Shown: positions 1-8,797 of the stretch, in pieces
How positions within the stretch are numbered: the stretch's first letter is position 1
Layout: each line of letters starts with the position of its first letter
Origin: Bodonicaedibacter sp963693005
Lineage (GTDB): Bacteria; Pseudomonadota; Alphaproteobacteria; UBA6184
DNA: 64,000 bases
Direction of reading: 5' to 3'
Assembly (NCBI GenBank): GCA_963693005.1
Contig: OY843726.1
Span: 248,001 to 312,000, forward strand
The notes under the pieces: generated by a model
Database searches by the model: none
What the model was told of the DNA's origin: nothing
The model's input: the letters and a program-made list of their open reading frames with translations, nothing else
Program-made: the position numbers and the translations under genes

Positions 1-360
1 TCTTTCATTGATTTATTTTGATTCGATGCTTCTAATTGAATTGTATGAATACTTAATACTATATCTCCTAACAAAAGACAACCCTCCTCGTTCTCAGTAT
101 CGCTGAACTCCATATTTTGAGGGAATGACAAAACATTAGTTGGCTTGTTTTTTTTTCGATACGTATTATTCAGCTCTTGGATCTCTTCATCTCCAGTCAG
201 CAGAACACTAACCTCTAATTTATTAGTGCCATTTATTCTCACTTCAGAGGAGGTTAACGTCGCAAGTATGCAATCCTGTACAATTTTACTTGGTAAGTTA
301 GATAAAGTTGAATCCCACGCTTTTTCATTGACGCTTATATCAACAGATATGTTATCCATG
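1..360 (-). CDS. ybeY: YbeY endoribonuclease / rRNA maturation factor (3' part cut by window edge)
   Basis: The minus strand from an ATG at 358-360 stays open to the window edge for about 120 codons. The family signature YRKKNKPTNVLSFP lies at residues 67-80, followed by LGDIVLS at 97-103, which is the N-terminal two thirds of YbeY. The His-rich zinc motif of this metalloprotein falls outside the window. YbeY acts in 16S rRNA 3' processing and ribosome quality control. The start codon overlaps the last codons of phoH, so the two are translationally coupled, in the usual miaB-phoH-ybeY order of alphaproteobacteria. Confidence 0.93.
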
Positions 361-1344
361 CGCACCTAAATTTAAACCTTTTCGACGTTGCATCTCTTTA
401 TCATAAGCCTTCACAATTTTGCCCACCAACTCATGACGAACAACATCTTCACTGGTAAACTCCAAGACATCAACACCATCAATATTACTTAAAATTTGAG
501 TAGCCTCAACCAATCCTGAACGAACTCCCATTGGCAAATCTAATTGGCTCATGTCACCACACACCACCATTCGGCTTCCCTGGCCAACTCTCGTTAACAA
601 CATTTTCATTTGAACAGAAGTTGTGTTTTGAGCCTCATCAACAACAATAAAAGAGTTCGCCAGCGTCCTCCCTCGCATAAACGCAAGTGGGGCAACTTCA
701 ATCTCACCTAATTCTATTTTACGCGTTAGTTCCTCAGGGTTTAAAAAATCATACAGAGCATCATAAATCGGACGTAAATACGGGTCCACTTTCTCTCTCA
801 TGTCTCCAGGCAAAAAACCCAACTTCTCTCCGGCCTCAACTGCCGGTCTTGATAAAACAATGCGCTTTACTTCTCCTGATAACAACTTAGAAACAGCGAT
901 TGCTACTGCTATATAAGTTTTACCTGTCCCAGCAGGCCCAACACCAAAAGTCAGTTCATTTTTAAGTATTTTTTCAATATAACTCTGTTGACTAGCAGTT
1001 CTAGGCACTAACGTCTTCTTACGTGTTTTTATATGAGTCAACGAGGATACTTCAGCCAACTCTCCCTCATAATTGCGTTCGGTTCTTGCAATTGCATTCA
1101 ACAGATCATCTTCTCCAACTTGCAACCACTGCTTAGCCAAAGAATACAGGTGCAAAACAACCTTTTCTGCCTTTGAAATTTGGCTTTTTAACCCAGAAAG
1201 AAACAGCGTATTCCCACGTTGAGAAATCGAGACATCTAGCTTTTCTTCTAGTAAGTGTAAATGCGCATTTTGGGGGCCATAAACCAACCCAATTAATTGA
1301 TTGTCTTCAAGTTCAAAACTAAGCGTTTCCTCAATATCTTTCAC
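352..1344 (-). CDS. phoH: PhoH family ATPase
   Basis: This 330-residue protein has a Walker A motif GPAGTGKT at residues 136-143 and a Walker B motif IVVDEAQN near residue 230. An N-terminal KH-like segment precedes the ATPase core, as in the PhoH-like (PhoH/YbeZ) family. YbeZ-type proteins work with YbeY in RNA metabolism, and ybeY follows with an overlapping start. The start is a GTG at 1342-1344 with AAAGG just upstream. A nearby ATG is out of frame. Length and order are normal for the family. Confidence 0.95.
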   Translation of the reverse strand: MKDIEETLSFELEDNQLIGLVYGPQNAHLHLLEEKLDVSISQRGNTLFLSGLKSQISKAEKVVLHLYSLAKQWLQVGEDDLLNAIARTERNYEGELAEVSSLTHIKTRKKTLVPRTASQQSYIEKILKNELTFGVGPAGTGKTYIAVAIAVSKLLSGEVKRIVLSRPAVEAGEKLGFLPGDMREKVDPYLRPIYDALYDFLNPEELTRKIELGEIEVAPLAFMRGRTLANSFIVVDEAQNTTSVQMKMLLTRVGQGSRMVVCGDMSQLDLPMGVRSGLVEATQILSNIDGVDVLEFTSEDVVRHELVGKIVKAYDKEMQRRKGLNLGAHG

Positions 1345-1377
1345 GCATACACCTTTAATTTATAAAATTAAAACTTA

Positions 1378-2760
1378 TTAGGCTTCATGCACTAGTTCAT
1401 TTGTAATCATTTCAGCAGCTAAGCTATTTTGCCCACCTGATAAAATTTTTACTTTCGCAATGCTACCCAATAATCGCTTCGGAGCACTCACATGCACTGA
1501 TTGCAAAAAAGGACTCTTGCCAATCAACTGCCCCTCGTGACGACCAGTTTTTTCAAACAATAGCGTCATTTCTTTACTCGCCATTTGTTGATTAAACTCT
1601 AACTGTTGCGCTCGCAATAACTCTTGCAAAGCCTGCAACCTACTATCTTTTATACCTTCATTTACTTGATTTTCCATTAACGCACCGGGCGTTCCTGGAC
1701 GAACACTGTATTTAAATGAATAAGCCTGGGCATACTTTACATCCCGCACTAACTGCATAGTATCTTCAAAATCTTGGTCCGACTCCCCCGGAAATCCCAC
1801 GATAAAATCTGATGACATGGCAATTTCTGGCTGAATCTCACGCAATTTATCAATCACTGCCCGATATTCATCCGAGGTGTGTTTGCGATTCATTTTTTGC
1901 AAAACTGAGTTTGATCCCGATTGAACAGGCAAATGTAGGTACGGCATTAGCGTCGGAATGTCTCTATGCGCAGCGTATAGCTCATCGTGCATGTCTCTTG
2001 GGTGTGAGGTCGTATAACGAAGGCGCTCTACTCCCTCAACTTCTGCAACCTCAAATAACAACCGCCCCATTGAACATTCTTTTCCATCTTTACCAATTCC
2101 GTGATAAGCGGTGACGTTCTGCCCTAATAAAGTAATTTCTTTCACTCCTAAAGAAACTAAATGTTTGGCCTCTTTTATAATATCTGAAACAGGCCGTGAA
2201 AATTCTGCTCCGCGAGTATAAGGAACTACGCAAAACGTGCAAAATTTATCACACCCTTCTTGTACTGATAAAAACGCCGATCCTTGATGATCAGGATTTG
2301 GAGCAGGCAAGGCATCAAATTTAGACTCCACAGGAAAATCCACATCCAATACCATGGGTTTTCCTTGATTTTCTAAGGTGCGGTGTGCCTTAGCAATCAT
2401 TTCCGGTAACTTATGATACGACTGCGGGCCAAACACCATGTCCACTGCAGGCTTCCGGCGCATAATCTCTTCACCTTCCGCCTGGGCAACACACCCTGCC
2501 ACTGCCAATATTGTATAGCCTCCAGCAGCAGCCTTTGCGTCTTTGTAAGGCTCTAATCGACCAATATCTGAATACAGCTTATGTTCTGCTTTTTCTCGAA
2601 TATGGCATGTATTTAGTATAATCATGTCCGCACCTTCTGGAGAGTCAATCAAGCCGTATCCTAGAGGTCGCAATAAATCAATCATTCGATCAGAATCATA
2701 CATGTTCATCTGACATCCATAGGTTTTTACAAAAAGCTGTTTAAGTGCAGTATGTGTCAT
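1378..2760 (-). CDS. miaB: tRNA-2-methylthio-N6-dimethylallyladenosine synthase MiaB
   Basis: This 460-residue radical-SAM methylthiotransferase adds the 2-methylthio group to i6A37 of tRNA. The N-terminal cluster ligands are C16 (YGCQMN), C52 (NTCHIREKA) and C90 (AGCVAQ). The radical-SAM motif CDKFCTFC gives C170, C174 and C177. A TRAM-like RNA-binding domain forms the C-terminus. Length and domain order are those of MiaB rather than MtaB or RimO. It is the first gene of the miaB-phoH-ybeY group. The 220 bp upstream is shared with divergent tolQ. Confidence 0.96.
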   Translation of the reverse strand: MTHTALKQLFVKTYGCQMNMYDSDRMIDLLRPLGYGLIDSPEGADMIILNTCHIREKAEHKLYSDIGRLEPYKDAKAAAGGYTILAVAGCVAQAEGEEIMRRKPAVDMVFGPQSYHKLPEMIAKAHRTLENQGKPMVLDVDFPVESKFDALPAPNPDHQGSAFLSVQEGCDKFCTFCVVPYTRGAEFSRPVSDIIKEAKHLVSLGVKEITLLGQNVTAYHGIGKDGKECSMGRLLFEVAEVEGVERLRYTTSHPRDMHDELYAAHRDIPTLMPYLHLPVQSGSNSVLQKMNRKHTSDEYRAVIDKLREIQPEIAMSSDFIVGFPGESDQDFEDTMQLVRDVKYAQAYSFKYSVRPGTPGALMENQVNEGIKDSRLQALQELLRAQQLEFNQQMASKEMTLLFEKTGRHEGQLIGKSPFLQSVHVSAPKRLLGSIAKVKILSGGQNSLAAEMITNELVHEA

Positions 2761-2916
2761 CTTGTCTCATCATATTATTAAAGGCTCCTAATAAATACGC
2801 AATATCAACAATGAAATCAAGCTACCGCTCACAACTTAAGTATATTTAAATAAAAAACTACATCTAAAAATCCTCATATTGTAAAACTTACTAACCTTCT
2901 AACTCTCAAAATAACC

Positions 2917-2950
2917 TTGTAAACTAGGCTGTTTTTTTATACACTTGACA
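2917..2950 (+). promoter_or_regulatory. Candidate promoter region of tolQRA
   Basis: The miaB-tolQ intergenic region holds TTGTAA (2917-2922) with TATACA (2938-2943) after a short 15-base spacer. A TTGACA hexamer (2945-2950) lies further down, with no good -10 box at the right distance. The tolQ SD is AGG at 2971-2973. The promoter call rests on motif resemblance only. Confidence 0.3.
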
Positions 2951-2983
2951 AGAATTTAACCCTTACACTCAGGTAAAAACTCT

Positions 2984-3655
2984 ATGCCAGATCACGACAT
3001 TGACCTATCTTTATCTAGCCTCTTTCTTCAAGCCGACTTTATGGTGCAGATGGTAATGCTCCTTTTAATTGCTGCATCTGTATATTCATGGGCAATTATT
3101 CTTGAGCGATACACTTATTTTAAGCGCCTCAACGTCTCCATAAAAACCTTTCAAAAAACATTTTGGTCCGGAGACTCTCTTGAATCTCTATATAGCCGCT
3201 TTAATCATAAAAATAGAGACCCCATGGCGGCCGTATTCTGTACCGGTGTCGTCGAGTGGGAAAAATCCTCTAAAATTGAATACAAGCGCCTAATGGAACG
3301 CCTGGAGCAGGTCATGCATACGGCTTTAGCAAAAGAACAAGATCGCCTAGAAGGAAAAATCGGCGTTCTTGCAACGGTAGGGTCCATCTCTCCTTTTGTA
3401 GGCCTCTTTGGAACAGTTTGGGGAATTGTAAATAGCTTCAGATCTATTGGCGCTCAAAAAACCACGAGCCTTGCAGTTGTAGCTCCTCATATTTCAGAAG
3501 CACTTTTTGCAACAGCTTTGGGGCTTTTGGCCGCGATTCCAGCGGTTATGGCTTACAATCGTTTCTCTGCTGATATCAACAAAGTAACCAGAAACACTGA
3601 AATCTTCATGAGCGATTTTTTAGTATTGCTCTCTAGAAAACAAGATAAGCGCTAA
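2984..3655 (+). CDS. tolQ: TolQ, proton-channel subunit of the Tol-Pal system
   Basis: This 223-residue inner-membrane protein is of the TolQ/ExbB/MotA family. A first hydrophobic segment lies around residues 18-40, and two more around 125-150 and 165-190. The family's conserved segment GSISPFVGLFGTVWGIV is present before the second helix. With TolR it forms the proton channel that energises TolA for outer-membrane constriction at division. It is followed after 3 bp by tolR, and then by tolA. The usual upstream ybgC and downstream tolB-pal are absent here, so those genes must lie elsewhere if present. Confidence 0.94.
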   Translation: MPDHDIDLSLSSLFLQADFMVQMVMLLLIAASVYSWAIILERYTYFKRLNVSIKTFQKTFWSGDSLESLYSRFNHKNRDPMAAVFCTGVVEWEKSSKIEYKRLMERLEQVMHTALAKEQDRLEGKIGVLATVGSISPFVGLFGTVWGIVNSFRSIGAQKTTSLAVVAPHISEALFATALGLLAAIPAVMAYNRFSADINKVTRNTEIFMSDFLVLLSRKQDKR

Positions 3656-3658
3656 GTT

Positions 3659-4093
3659 ATGAAACGCTCAGTCGGCCAAAAATTCCAACCTGTTAACGAA
3701 ATTAATATGACTCCATTTATTGATGTCATGTTGGTGCTTTTAATTATTTTTATGATTACGGCCCCCCTACTCACTGTAGGTGTAGAAGTTGACTTACCTA
3801 AAACACAAGCTGGCAGCATGAATGAGCAAGTTGAACCTTTAGTAATTTCTATCGATAAGAAACAGCGAATTTATATTCAGGAAACATCAACTGATATGAA
3901 ATCTCTCACTTCTAGGCTCAACGCAATTACTCGAAATAACCACAATACAACCCTATATATACAAGCTGATCAAAACATTCCTTATCGCATCGTTATGGAC
4001 GTAATGGGGCGCCTAAACCGAGCCGGCTTTAAGAAAGTTGGTCTTATTGGTGAATCCTCTACACCAACTCAACGAACCTCCCCGCGTAAATAG
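3659..4093 (+). CDS. tolR: TolR, Tol-Pal channel subunit
   Basis: This 144-residue ExbD/TolR protein has one N-terminal membrane helix around residues 18-40. The preceding NEINMTPFIDVMLVLLIIF segment contains the conserved proton-path aspartate of the family (FIDVMLVLLI). The rest is a periplasmic domain. It starts 3 bp after tolQ, and its stop abuts the tolA ATG, so the three genes form one unit. Confidence 0.94.
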   Translation: MKRSVGQKFQPVNEINMTPFIDVMLVLLIIFMITAPLLTVGVEVDLPKTQAGSMNEQVEPLVISIDKKQRIYIQETSTDMKSLTSRLNAITRNNHNTTLYIQADQNIPYRIVMDVMGRLNRAGFKKVGLIGESSTPTQRTSPRK

Positions 4094-4951
4094 ATGAAGG
4101 ATTTTGTCTTAAAATCTCTGGCACTTCATATAGGCATGATGATCGCACTCACTTTCTCAAAAATGGGCTTCTTTTTCAACCCTCCTGACCTAACCCTTAA
4201 CTCTATGAAAATTGATTTTTTAGAAAGCGCACCTGTCAAAAAAACAATGGCAAAACAGCCAACTGTAAAACCTTCAGACAAAAAATCACCGAAAGACGAT
4301 AAAAAAAATACATCTCCTCCACCTAAACCTGCCCCAGGCATAAAAACAAAATCATCAGACTCCCCCTCAACAACAAAAGGCGCAGACAAAAAAAACACCC
4401 CGTCTTCAAAACCTAAAGGAAACACTCTTCCTCAAAAACCCACAAAAAACTCTCCCGCAAAACAAAAAGCAGAAACAAAAGCTGCAGACACAGCACTTCC
4501 AACTAACAAAAAGTCGCAAGGTATCGTTAAAAAACAACAAGAAATTGAATCTGTCGATGCAGTGTTAAACACTCTTCTACCAAACATCGGGGGCGAAACT
4601 AATGACGGCAAAGCAAAAAAAGAAGCTTCTGATGCAAATGAAATGCCTGATATCTTAGAACACAAAGCAGTAGAAACAATTCGTTCACAAATTGAAGAAG
4701 TCTGGAATTACAATCCCACAGAAGGTATCAACTTCTATCTTACTATTAAAATCGACCCTAGCGGTAAAATTCTAAGCCTCAAGCTATCCGGAACAGATCG
4801 ACAAAACCCACTCCAAAAAGCCGCAGCAGAATCTGCATATCGTTCAACACTTCGCCTGAATAAGTTCAAGCTAAAACCAAGTATTTTTAAGCCTGAACAT
4901 TATAAAAACGGGTGGAGTGAAATCGAGCTACATTTTCGGCCACGCTATTAA
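4094..4951 (+). CDS. tolA: TolA-like envelope protein (TonB-box C-terminus)
   Basis: This 285-residue protein starts directly after the tolR stop. It has an N-terminal hydrophobic anchor (about residues 5-26), a Lys/Pro/Ser-rich low-complexity stretch (about 45-170) and a compact C-terminal domain (about 190-285). That domain has the VETIRSQIEEVWNYNP start and ends in a Ser/Tyr-rich sheet. The layout fits TolA, which spans the periplasm and binds TolB/Pal. The identification rests on architecture and on the tolQR neighbours, since sequence conservation in this family is low. Confidence 0.87.
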   Translation: MKDFVLKSLALHIGMMIALTFSKMGFFFNPPDLTLNSMKIDFLESAPVKKTMAKQPTVKPSDKKSPKDDKKNTSPPPKPAPGIKTKSSDSPSTTKGADKKNTPSSKPKGNTLPQKPTKNSPAKQKAETKAADTALPTNKKSQGIVKKQQEIESVDAVLNTLLPNIGGETNDGKAKKEASDANEMPDILEHKAVETIRSQIEEVWNYNPTEGINFYLTIKIDPSGKILSLKLSGTDRQNPLQKAAAESAYRSTLRLNKFKLKPSIFKPEHYKNGWSEIELHFRPRY

Positions 4952-5029
4952 CTTTTAGATCCATCTTGAAAAACTTCTCAACCTCTCTTAGACTATAAGA
5001 ATACAAATAATAAAAAGAAAGAATACATT

Positions 5030-5752
5030 ATGTCTAAAGTTGCCGTTGTTACAGGTGGAGTACGCGGAATTGGAAAAGGAATTTCATTAGCATTAAAAAA
5101 CTCAGGGTATACCGTTATTGCCACGTACCAAAACAATGATAGCGTTGCCCAGGAACTTCACAAGCAATCAGACATAAATGTCCTGAAGTTTGATGTTTCT
5201 GACTACGCTTCTTGCGAAATGGCCCTAAATACAATTAAAGATCGCCATGGCCCAGTTCAAATCCTTGTCAACAATGCTGGTATTACACGCGATGGAGCCC
5301 TACACAAAATGTCATCAGATCAATGGTCATCTGTTATAAAAACTAACTTGGATTCTGTTTTTAATATGTGTCGGCTCGTCATAGATGATATGCGGAATGA
5401 AAAGTTTGGCAGAATTATTAATATCAGCTCTATTAATGCACAAAAAGGACAAGCTGGGCAAACTAACTACTGCGCAGCAAAATCGGGAATATTAGGATTC
5501 ACAAAAGCCTTAGCTTTAGAAACTTCTGGAAAAGGCATCACTGTCAATGCCGTTGCGCCAGGATATATAGATACCGATATGGTCAGAGCTATTCCTGAAA
5601 GCATTCTAGAAAGAATTATCTCACTTATTCCCATGCAGCGCCTTGGCACCGTAGACGAGGTTGCCAAAATGGTACAGTATTTAGCTTCTGAAGAAGCTGC
5701 CTATATTACCGGCAGCACAATCAGCCTAAATGGTGGTCAATATATGGGTTAA
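5030..5752 (+). CDS. phaB: Acetoacetyl-CoA reductase-like short-chain dehydrogenase (PhaB/FabG)
   Basis: This 240-residue classical SDR has the cofactor motif TGGVRGIG (residues 8-15), the NNAGITRDG motif (81-89), a catalytic Ser at 133/134, and Tyr147/Lys151 in YCAAK. The GITRD...KM...W..VI.TNL pattern is that of PhaB, the NADPH-dependent acetoacetyl-CoA reductase of polyhydroxybutyrate synthesis. FabG shares most of these features, and no phaA or phaC lies nearby, so a fatty-acid role is possible. It follows tolA after 78 bp, perhaps with its own promoter. Confidence 0.85.
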   Translation: MSKVAVVTGGVRGIGKGISLALKNSGYTVIATYQNNDSVAQELHKQSDINVLKFDVSDYASCEMALNTIKDRHGPVQILVNNAGITRDGALHKMSSDQWSSVIKTNLDSVFNMCRLVIDDMRNEKFGRIINISSINAQKGQAGQTNYCAAKSGILGFTKALALETSGKGITVNAVAPGYIDTDMVRAIPESILERIISLIPMQRLGTVDEVAKMVQYLASEEAAYITGSTISLNGGQYMG

Positions 5753-5768
5753 ACTAACTTAAGACTTT

Positions 5769-5826
5769 AGCTTTTGCCTGTAAGCTCTATCTGAAACAAC
5801 CTTATAGGCAAAGGCTATTTTCTTAC
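5769..5826 (+). terminator. Stem-loop terminator after the phaB-like gene
   Basis: Bases 5769-5784 pair almost fully with 5801-5816 (16-base arms with two mismatches, 16-base loop). ATTTTCTTAC follows. The position just after the phaB-like stop suggests a transcription terminator. The rest of the interval to 6095 holds no gene that I can support. Confidence 0.6.
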
Positions 5827-6095
5827 TCTTCGCTATTTAAAAATTTCATCAGCCTAATATAAACAAACAGTAGTCACTTTAAGCCAACGTGTTCATTAGG
5901 CACAAATAACCTGAGCACGAAAAAAGCTTCTAGTTTCTGTATTTTTTTTCTAAAATAACCCTCCTCATAAAAAAAGCTCAAGCTGTTTGCCTAGCTCTAT
6001 CTCACTAATTTATGACACCCTTGATTTATACCTTGATTTATAAACCTCTGTTCCTTACATTAAAAAATCCAAACACCTTAAAAAAGGAAATCAAA

Positions 6096-6815
6096 ATGCT
6101 CCCCCTACAATTTACAATCTCGGCAAAAATATTTGCCATCAACGCGATATTATGCTCAAAGCTCATCTTTGCAGCCAATCAACCTATTATACCTTCTAAT
6201 TTTTCAGAGGCAGTTGGAAACTCTATACTCAACTCCATAAGCGCCTTTGAAGCTGCTCGTGCAGCTTCCCACGAAGAAACAGATCACACTCCATCAAACG
6301 CATTTGCACAAATTTTAGCCGACGCACAAACTCATAGAGATCTTCTTCATAACTCCAGTAGTGACAGCACGCGAGCAGCTGATACTGCCGCACTAGATTT
6401 TATTCAAGAATTAGCAACTATCCTGCACTCGTCAACCACTGGTCTTCAAAACCAAGATCAGTCTATGCATGCTTATGTGCAAGCAGTTAACACACTTCTA
6501 TTTCAAGCAACTCCATTTACACAGGAACTCTTATCGCCTCTTTTCTCATCTTTAGTATCAGTCGCATCACAAGAACCTTCCGTAATCCGAGAAACTGCAG
6601 AACGCACCACACGCGAAGTCCACACACAAATACATCACAACCCGCAAATCACCCATGAAGCTCGCAACGAGCTTTTATTTTTCATACAAATCATATTACC
6701 GACTAACAGAGTAGACGAACTACTTGACCCTAACTATTTCAATGATCGAGATGCAAGATCAAGAGAAACTCACGAAGGTGCAAACACCCCGCAACAAGAC
6801 CCACTCAATAGTTAG
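6096..6815 (+). CDS. Secreted protein of unknown function
   Basis: I do not recognise this protein. The reading frame is open from 6012, but the best start is the ATG at 6096. It has the SD AAGGAAA just upstream, and a clear signal peptide follows (MLPLQFTISAKIFAINAIL..., cleavage probably after IFA/A near residue 24). The mature protein, about 215 residues, looks mostly helical, with no Cys after the signal and no repeats. It stands alone between two terminator-like hairpins. It may be a lineage-specific exported protein. Confidence 0.7.
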   Translation: MLPLQFTISAKIFAINAILCSKLIFAANQPIIPSNFSEAVGNSILNSISAFEAARAASHEETDHTPSNAFAQILADAQTHRDLLHNSSSDSTRAADTAALDFIQELATILHSSTTGLQNQDQSMHAYVQAVNTLLFQATPFTQELLSPLFSSLVSVASQEPSVIRETAERTTREVHTQIHHNPQITHEARNELLFFIQIILPTNRVDELLDPNYFNDRDARSRETHEGANTPQQDPLNS

Positions 6816-6827
6816 TAAGTTATAAAA

Positions 6828-6854
6828 AAAGGGCTCTCAACAGAGTCCTTTTAA
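6828..6854 (+). terminator. Rho-independent terminator
   Basis: AAAGGGCTCT (6828-6837) pairs with AGAGTCCTTT (6842-6851) around a 4-base loop, followed by TTAAG. It sits 12 bp after the stop of the secreted-protein gene. Confidence 0.7.
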
Positions 6855-6922
6855 GTTTACCCTCTCAACAACTGCCAACCTATATGCTATGATGGCCTAT
6901 TATCTTAATCAGGTTTGTTGCT

Positions 6923-8797
6923 ATGCTACTTAAAAACAAAACGAAACTTTTGCTATCTGCTGCCTTTGCACTAAGCTCAACATTTATCTCACCACTTTCT
7001 GCTGCTACGTCAAAAAAGGATACCCAAATGACACAAAACTCAACACTTCCTAGCTGGGATTTAACAGATTTATTCACCTCCTATAATGGCCCAGAACTAA
7101 AACAACACTTAACTCAACTAGAGTCCGAAATCGCTAATTTTGCAAAACTATATACGGGTAAAGTAGCCACTCTATCAGCTGAAGATTTAGCAACAGCTAT
7201 CAAAAGTTATGAATCTATTTCCGACAATATGGGACGCCTCAGTGGGTATGCCTATCTAATATACTCTCAAGATCGCACAAATACTGACATTGGCGCATTT
7301 TATCAAAACACTCACGAGCTTCTTACTAAACTCAGCTCAGACCTAGTCTTTTTTACTCTAGATCTTAACAACCTAGAAAACTCAGAGTTAGAAACAAAGT
7401 ATTCACAGTCCGACGCTTTGCTACATTACAAGTCTTGGATTGATCAATCCCGCCAATTCAAGCCCCATCAACTTTCCAACGAAATGGAACAGCTAATGCA
7501 GGATAAGGCCGTTACTGCCTCATCTGCTTGGGTCCGTCTCTATGATGAATTACTTGCTGATATGCGTTTTGATTTAGGCGGGAAACAAGCTCCGATTTCA
7601 GACGTTTTAAATCAACTAGGGCACAAAGAAAGCGCAAAAAGAAAATCAGCTGCTATGGCCTTATCTAAGGGGCTCAAGGGCAGTGAACGCACCTTCGCAA
7701 TGATTTTGAATACGCTTTCTTACAACCTATCTACTGACAATAAATGGAGAAAGTTTAAATCTATCGACAGCGCACAGCATCTTAACAATCAGATTGATGA
7801 TGAGGTAGTCGAAGCTTTAACAACAGCAGTAAAATCATCTTATACAAAGCTCTCTCACCGATACTACAACATCAAAGCAAAACGCTTTGGGCAACAGAAG
7901 CTAAAATACTGGGATCGCAACGCCCCCTACCCCGATGCAAAAGAAACAAAAGTAGACTGGACAAAAGCAAAAGATATAGTATTAAAAGCTTATCAAGATT
8001 TTTCTCCCGAAATGGCCGATATCGCTAATACTTTCTTTGAAAAAAAATGGATCGATGCAGACCTTCGTCCTGGAAAAGATTCAGGAGCTTATTCACACCC
8101 TATCGTACCATCAACACACCCTTACATTCTAATGAACTACCATGGAAAGCCTCGTTGCGTTACAACTCTTGCACACGAACTAGGACACGGCATTCACCAA
8201 GTGCTTGCGCGCGAGCAAGGTGCCCTCATGGCAGACACGCCACTAACTTTAGCTGAAACTGCCAGTGTTTTCGGTGAAATGCTAACCTTCCAATCTCTCT
8301 TAAAAGAAACCGAAAAATCGCAGAGAAAGTATCTAATTGCCAGCAAAATTGAAGACATGCTAAATACCGTTGTCCGACAAATTGCATTCTATCAGTTTGA
8401 AAAGAGCGTCCATACAGCCCGTCAGCAAGGTGAACTTTCATCTGCTGATATTTCTAAAATTTGGATGCAAGTCCAAGCAGACAGCTTGGGTTCAGCCATT
8501 GAACTTGATGAAACATATGAAATCTACTGGGCTTATGTTTCTCACTTCTACCATGTCCCTTTTTATGTTTACGCTTATGCTTTTGGAGATTGCTTGGTTA
8601 ACTCGCTCTATGCTTATTATCAAGACAACCCCAACGGCTTCCAAGAAAAATACATAGCCTTACTAAAAGCAGGTGGAACAAAACGTTATGACGAGGCCCT
8701 AAAACCCTTTGGCTTCAATTTAAAAGACCCAGCCTTTTGGGAAAAAGGTCTCAGCATGATTGAACGTTTAATCGATGACTTTGAAAATGAAGGATGA
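6923..8797 (+). CDS. pepF: Oligoendopeptidase F (M3 family) with an N-terminal export signal
   Basis: This M3 zinc peptidase cleaves oligopeptides. The zinc motif HELGH lies at residues 418-422, and the third ligand Glu is at about 445 (LAETASVFGE). The PF08439-like N-terminal helical domain and the C-terminal catalytic domain are both complete, at 624 residues. Two starts are possible. ATG 6923 adds 35 residues that form a good Sec signal peptide (hydrophobic core, then PLSAA). ATG 7028 has the better SD (AAGGA, 7 bases away) and gives the normal cytosolic PepF start, SWDLTDLF. Most PepF proteins are cytosolic, so export would be unusual. The stop overlaps the next gene. Confidence 0.92.
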   Translation: MLLKNKTKLLLSAAFALSSTFISPLSAATSKKDTQMTQNSTLPSWDLTDLFTSYNGPELKQHLTQLESEIANFAKLYTGKVATLSAEDLATAIKSYESISDNMGRLSGYAYLIYSQDRTNTDIGAFYQNTHELLTKLSSDLVFFTLDLNNLENSELETKYSQSDALLHYKSWIDQSRQFKPHQLSNEMEQLMQDKAVTASSAWVRLYDELLADMRFDLGGKQAPISDVLNQLGHKESAKRKSAAMALSKGLKGSERTFAMILNTLSYNLSTDNKWRKFKSIDSAQHLNNQIDDEVVEALTTAVKSSYTKLSHRYYNIKAKRFGQQKLKYWDRNAPYPDAKETKVDWTKAKDIVLKAYQDFSPEMADIANTFFEKKWIDADLRPGKDSGAYSHPIVPSTHPYILMNYHGKPRCVTTLAHELGHGIHQVLAREQGALMADTPLTLAETASVFGEMLTFQSLLKETEKSQRKYLIASKIEDMLNTVVRQIAFYQFEKSVHTARQQGELSSADISKIWMQVQADSLGSAIELDETYEIYWAYVSHFYHVPFYVYAYAFGDCLVNSLYAYYQDNPNGFQEKYIALLKAGGTKRYDEALKPFGFNLKDPAFWEKGLSMIERLIDDFENEG

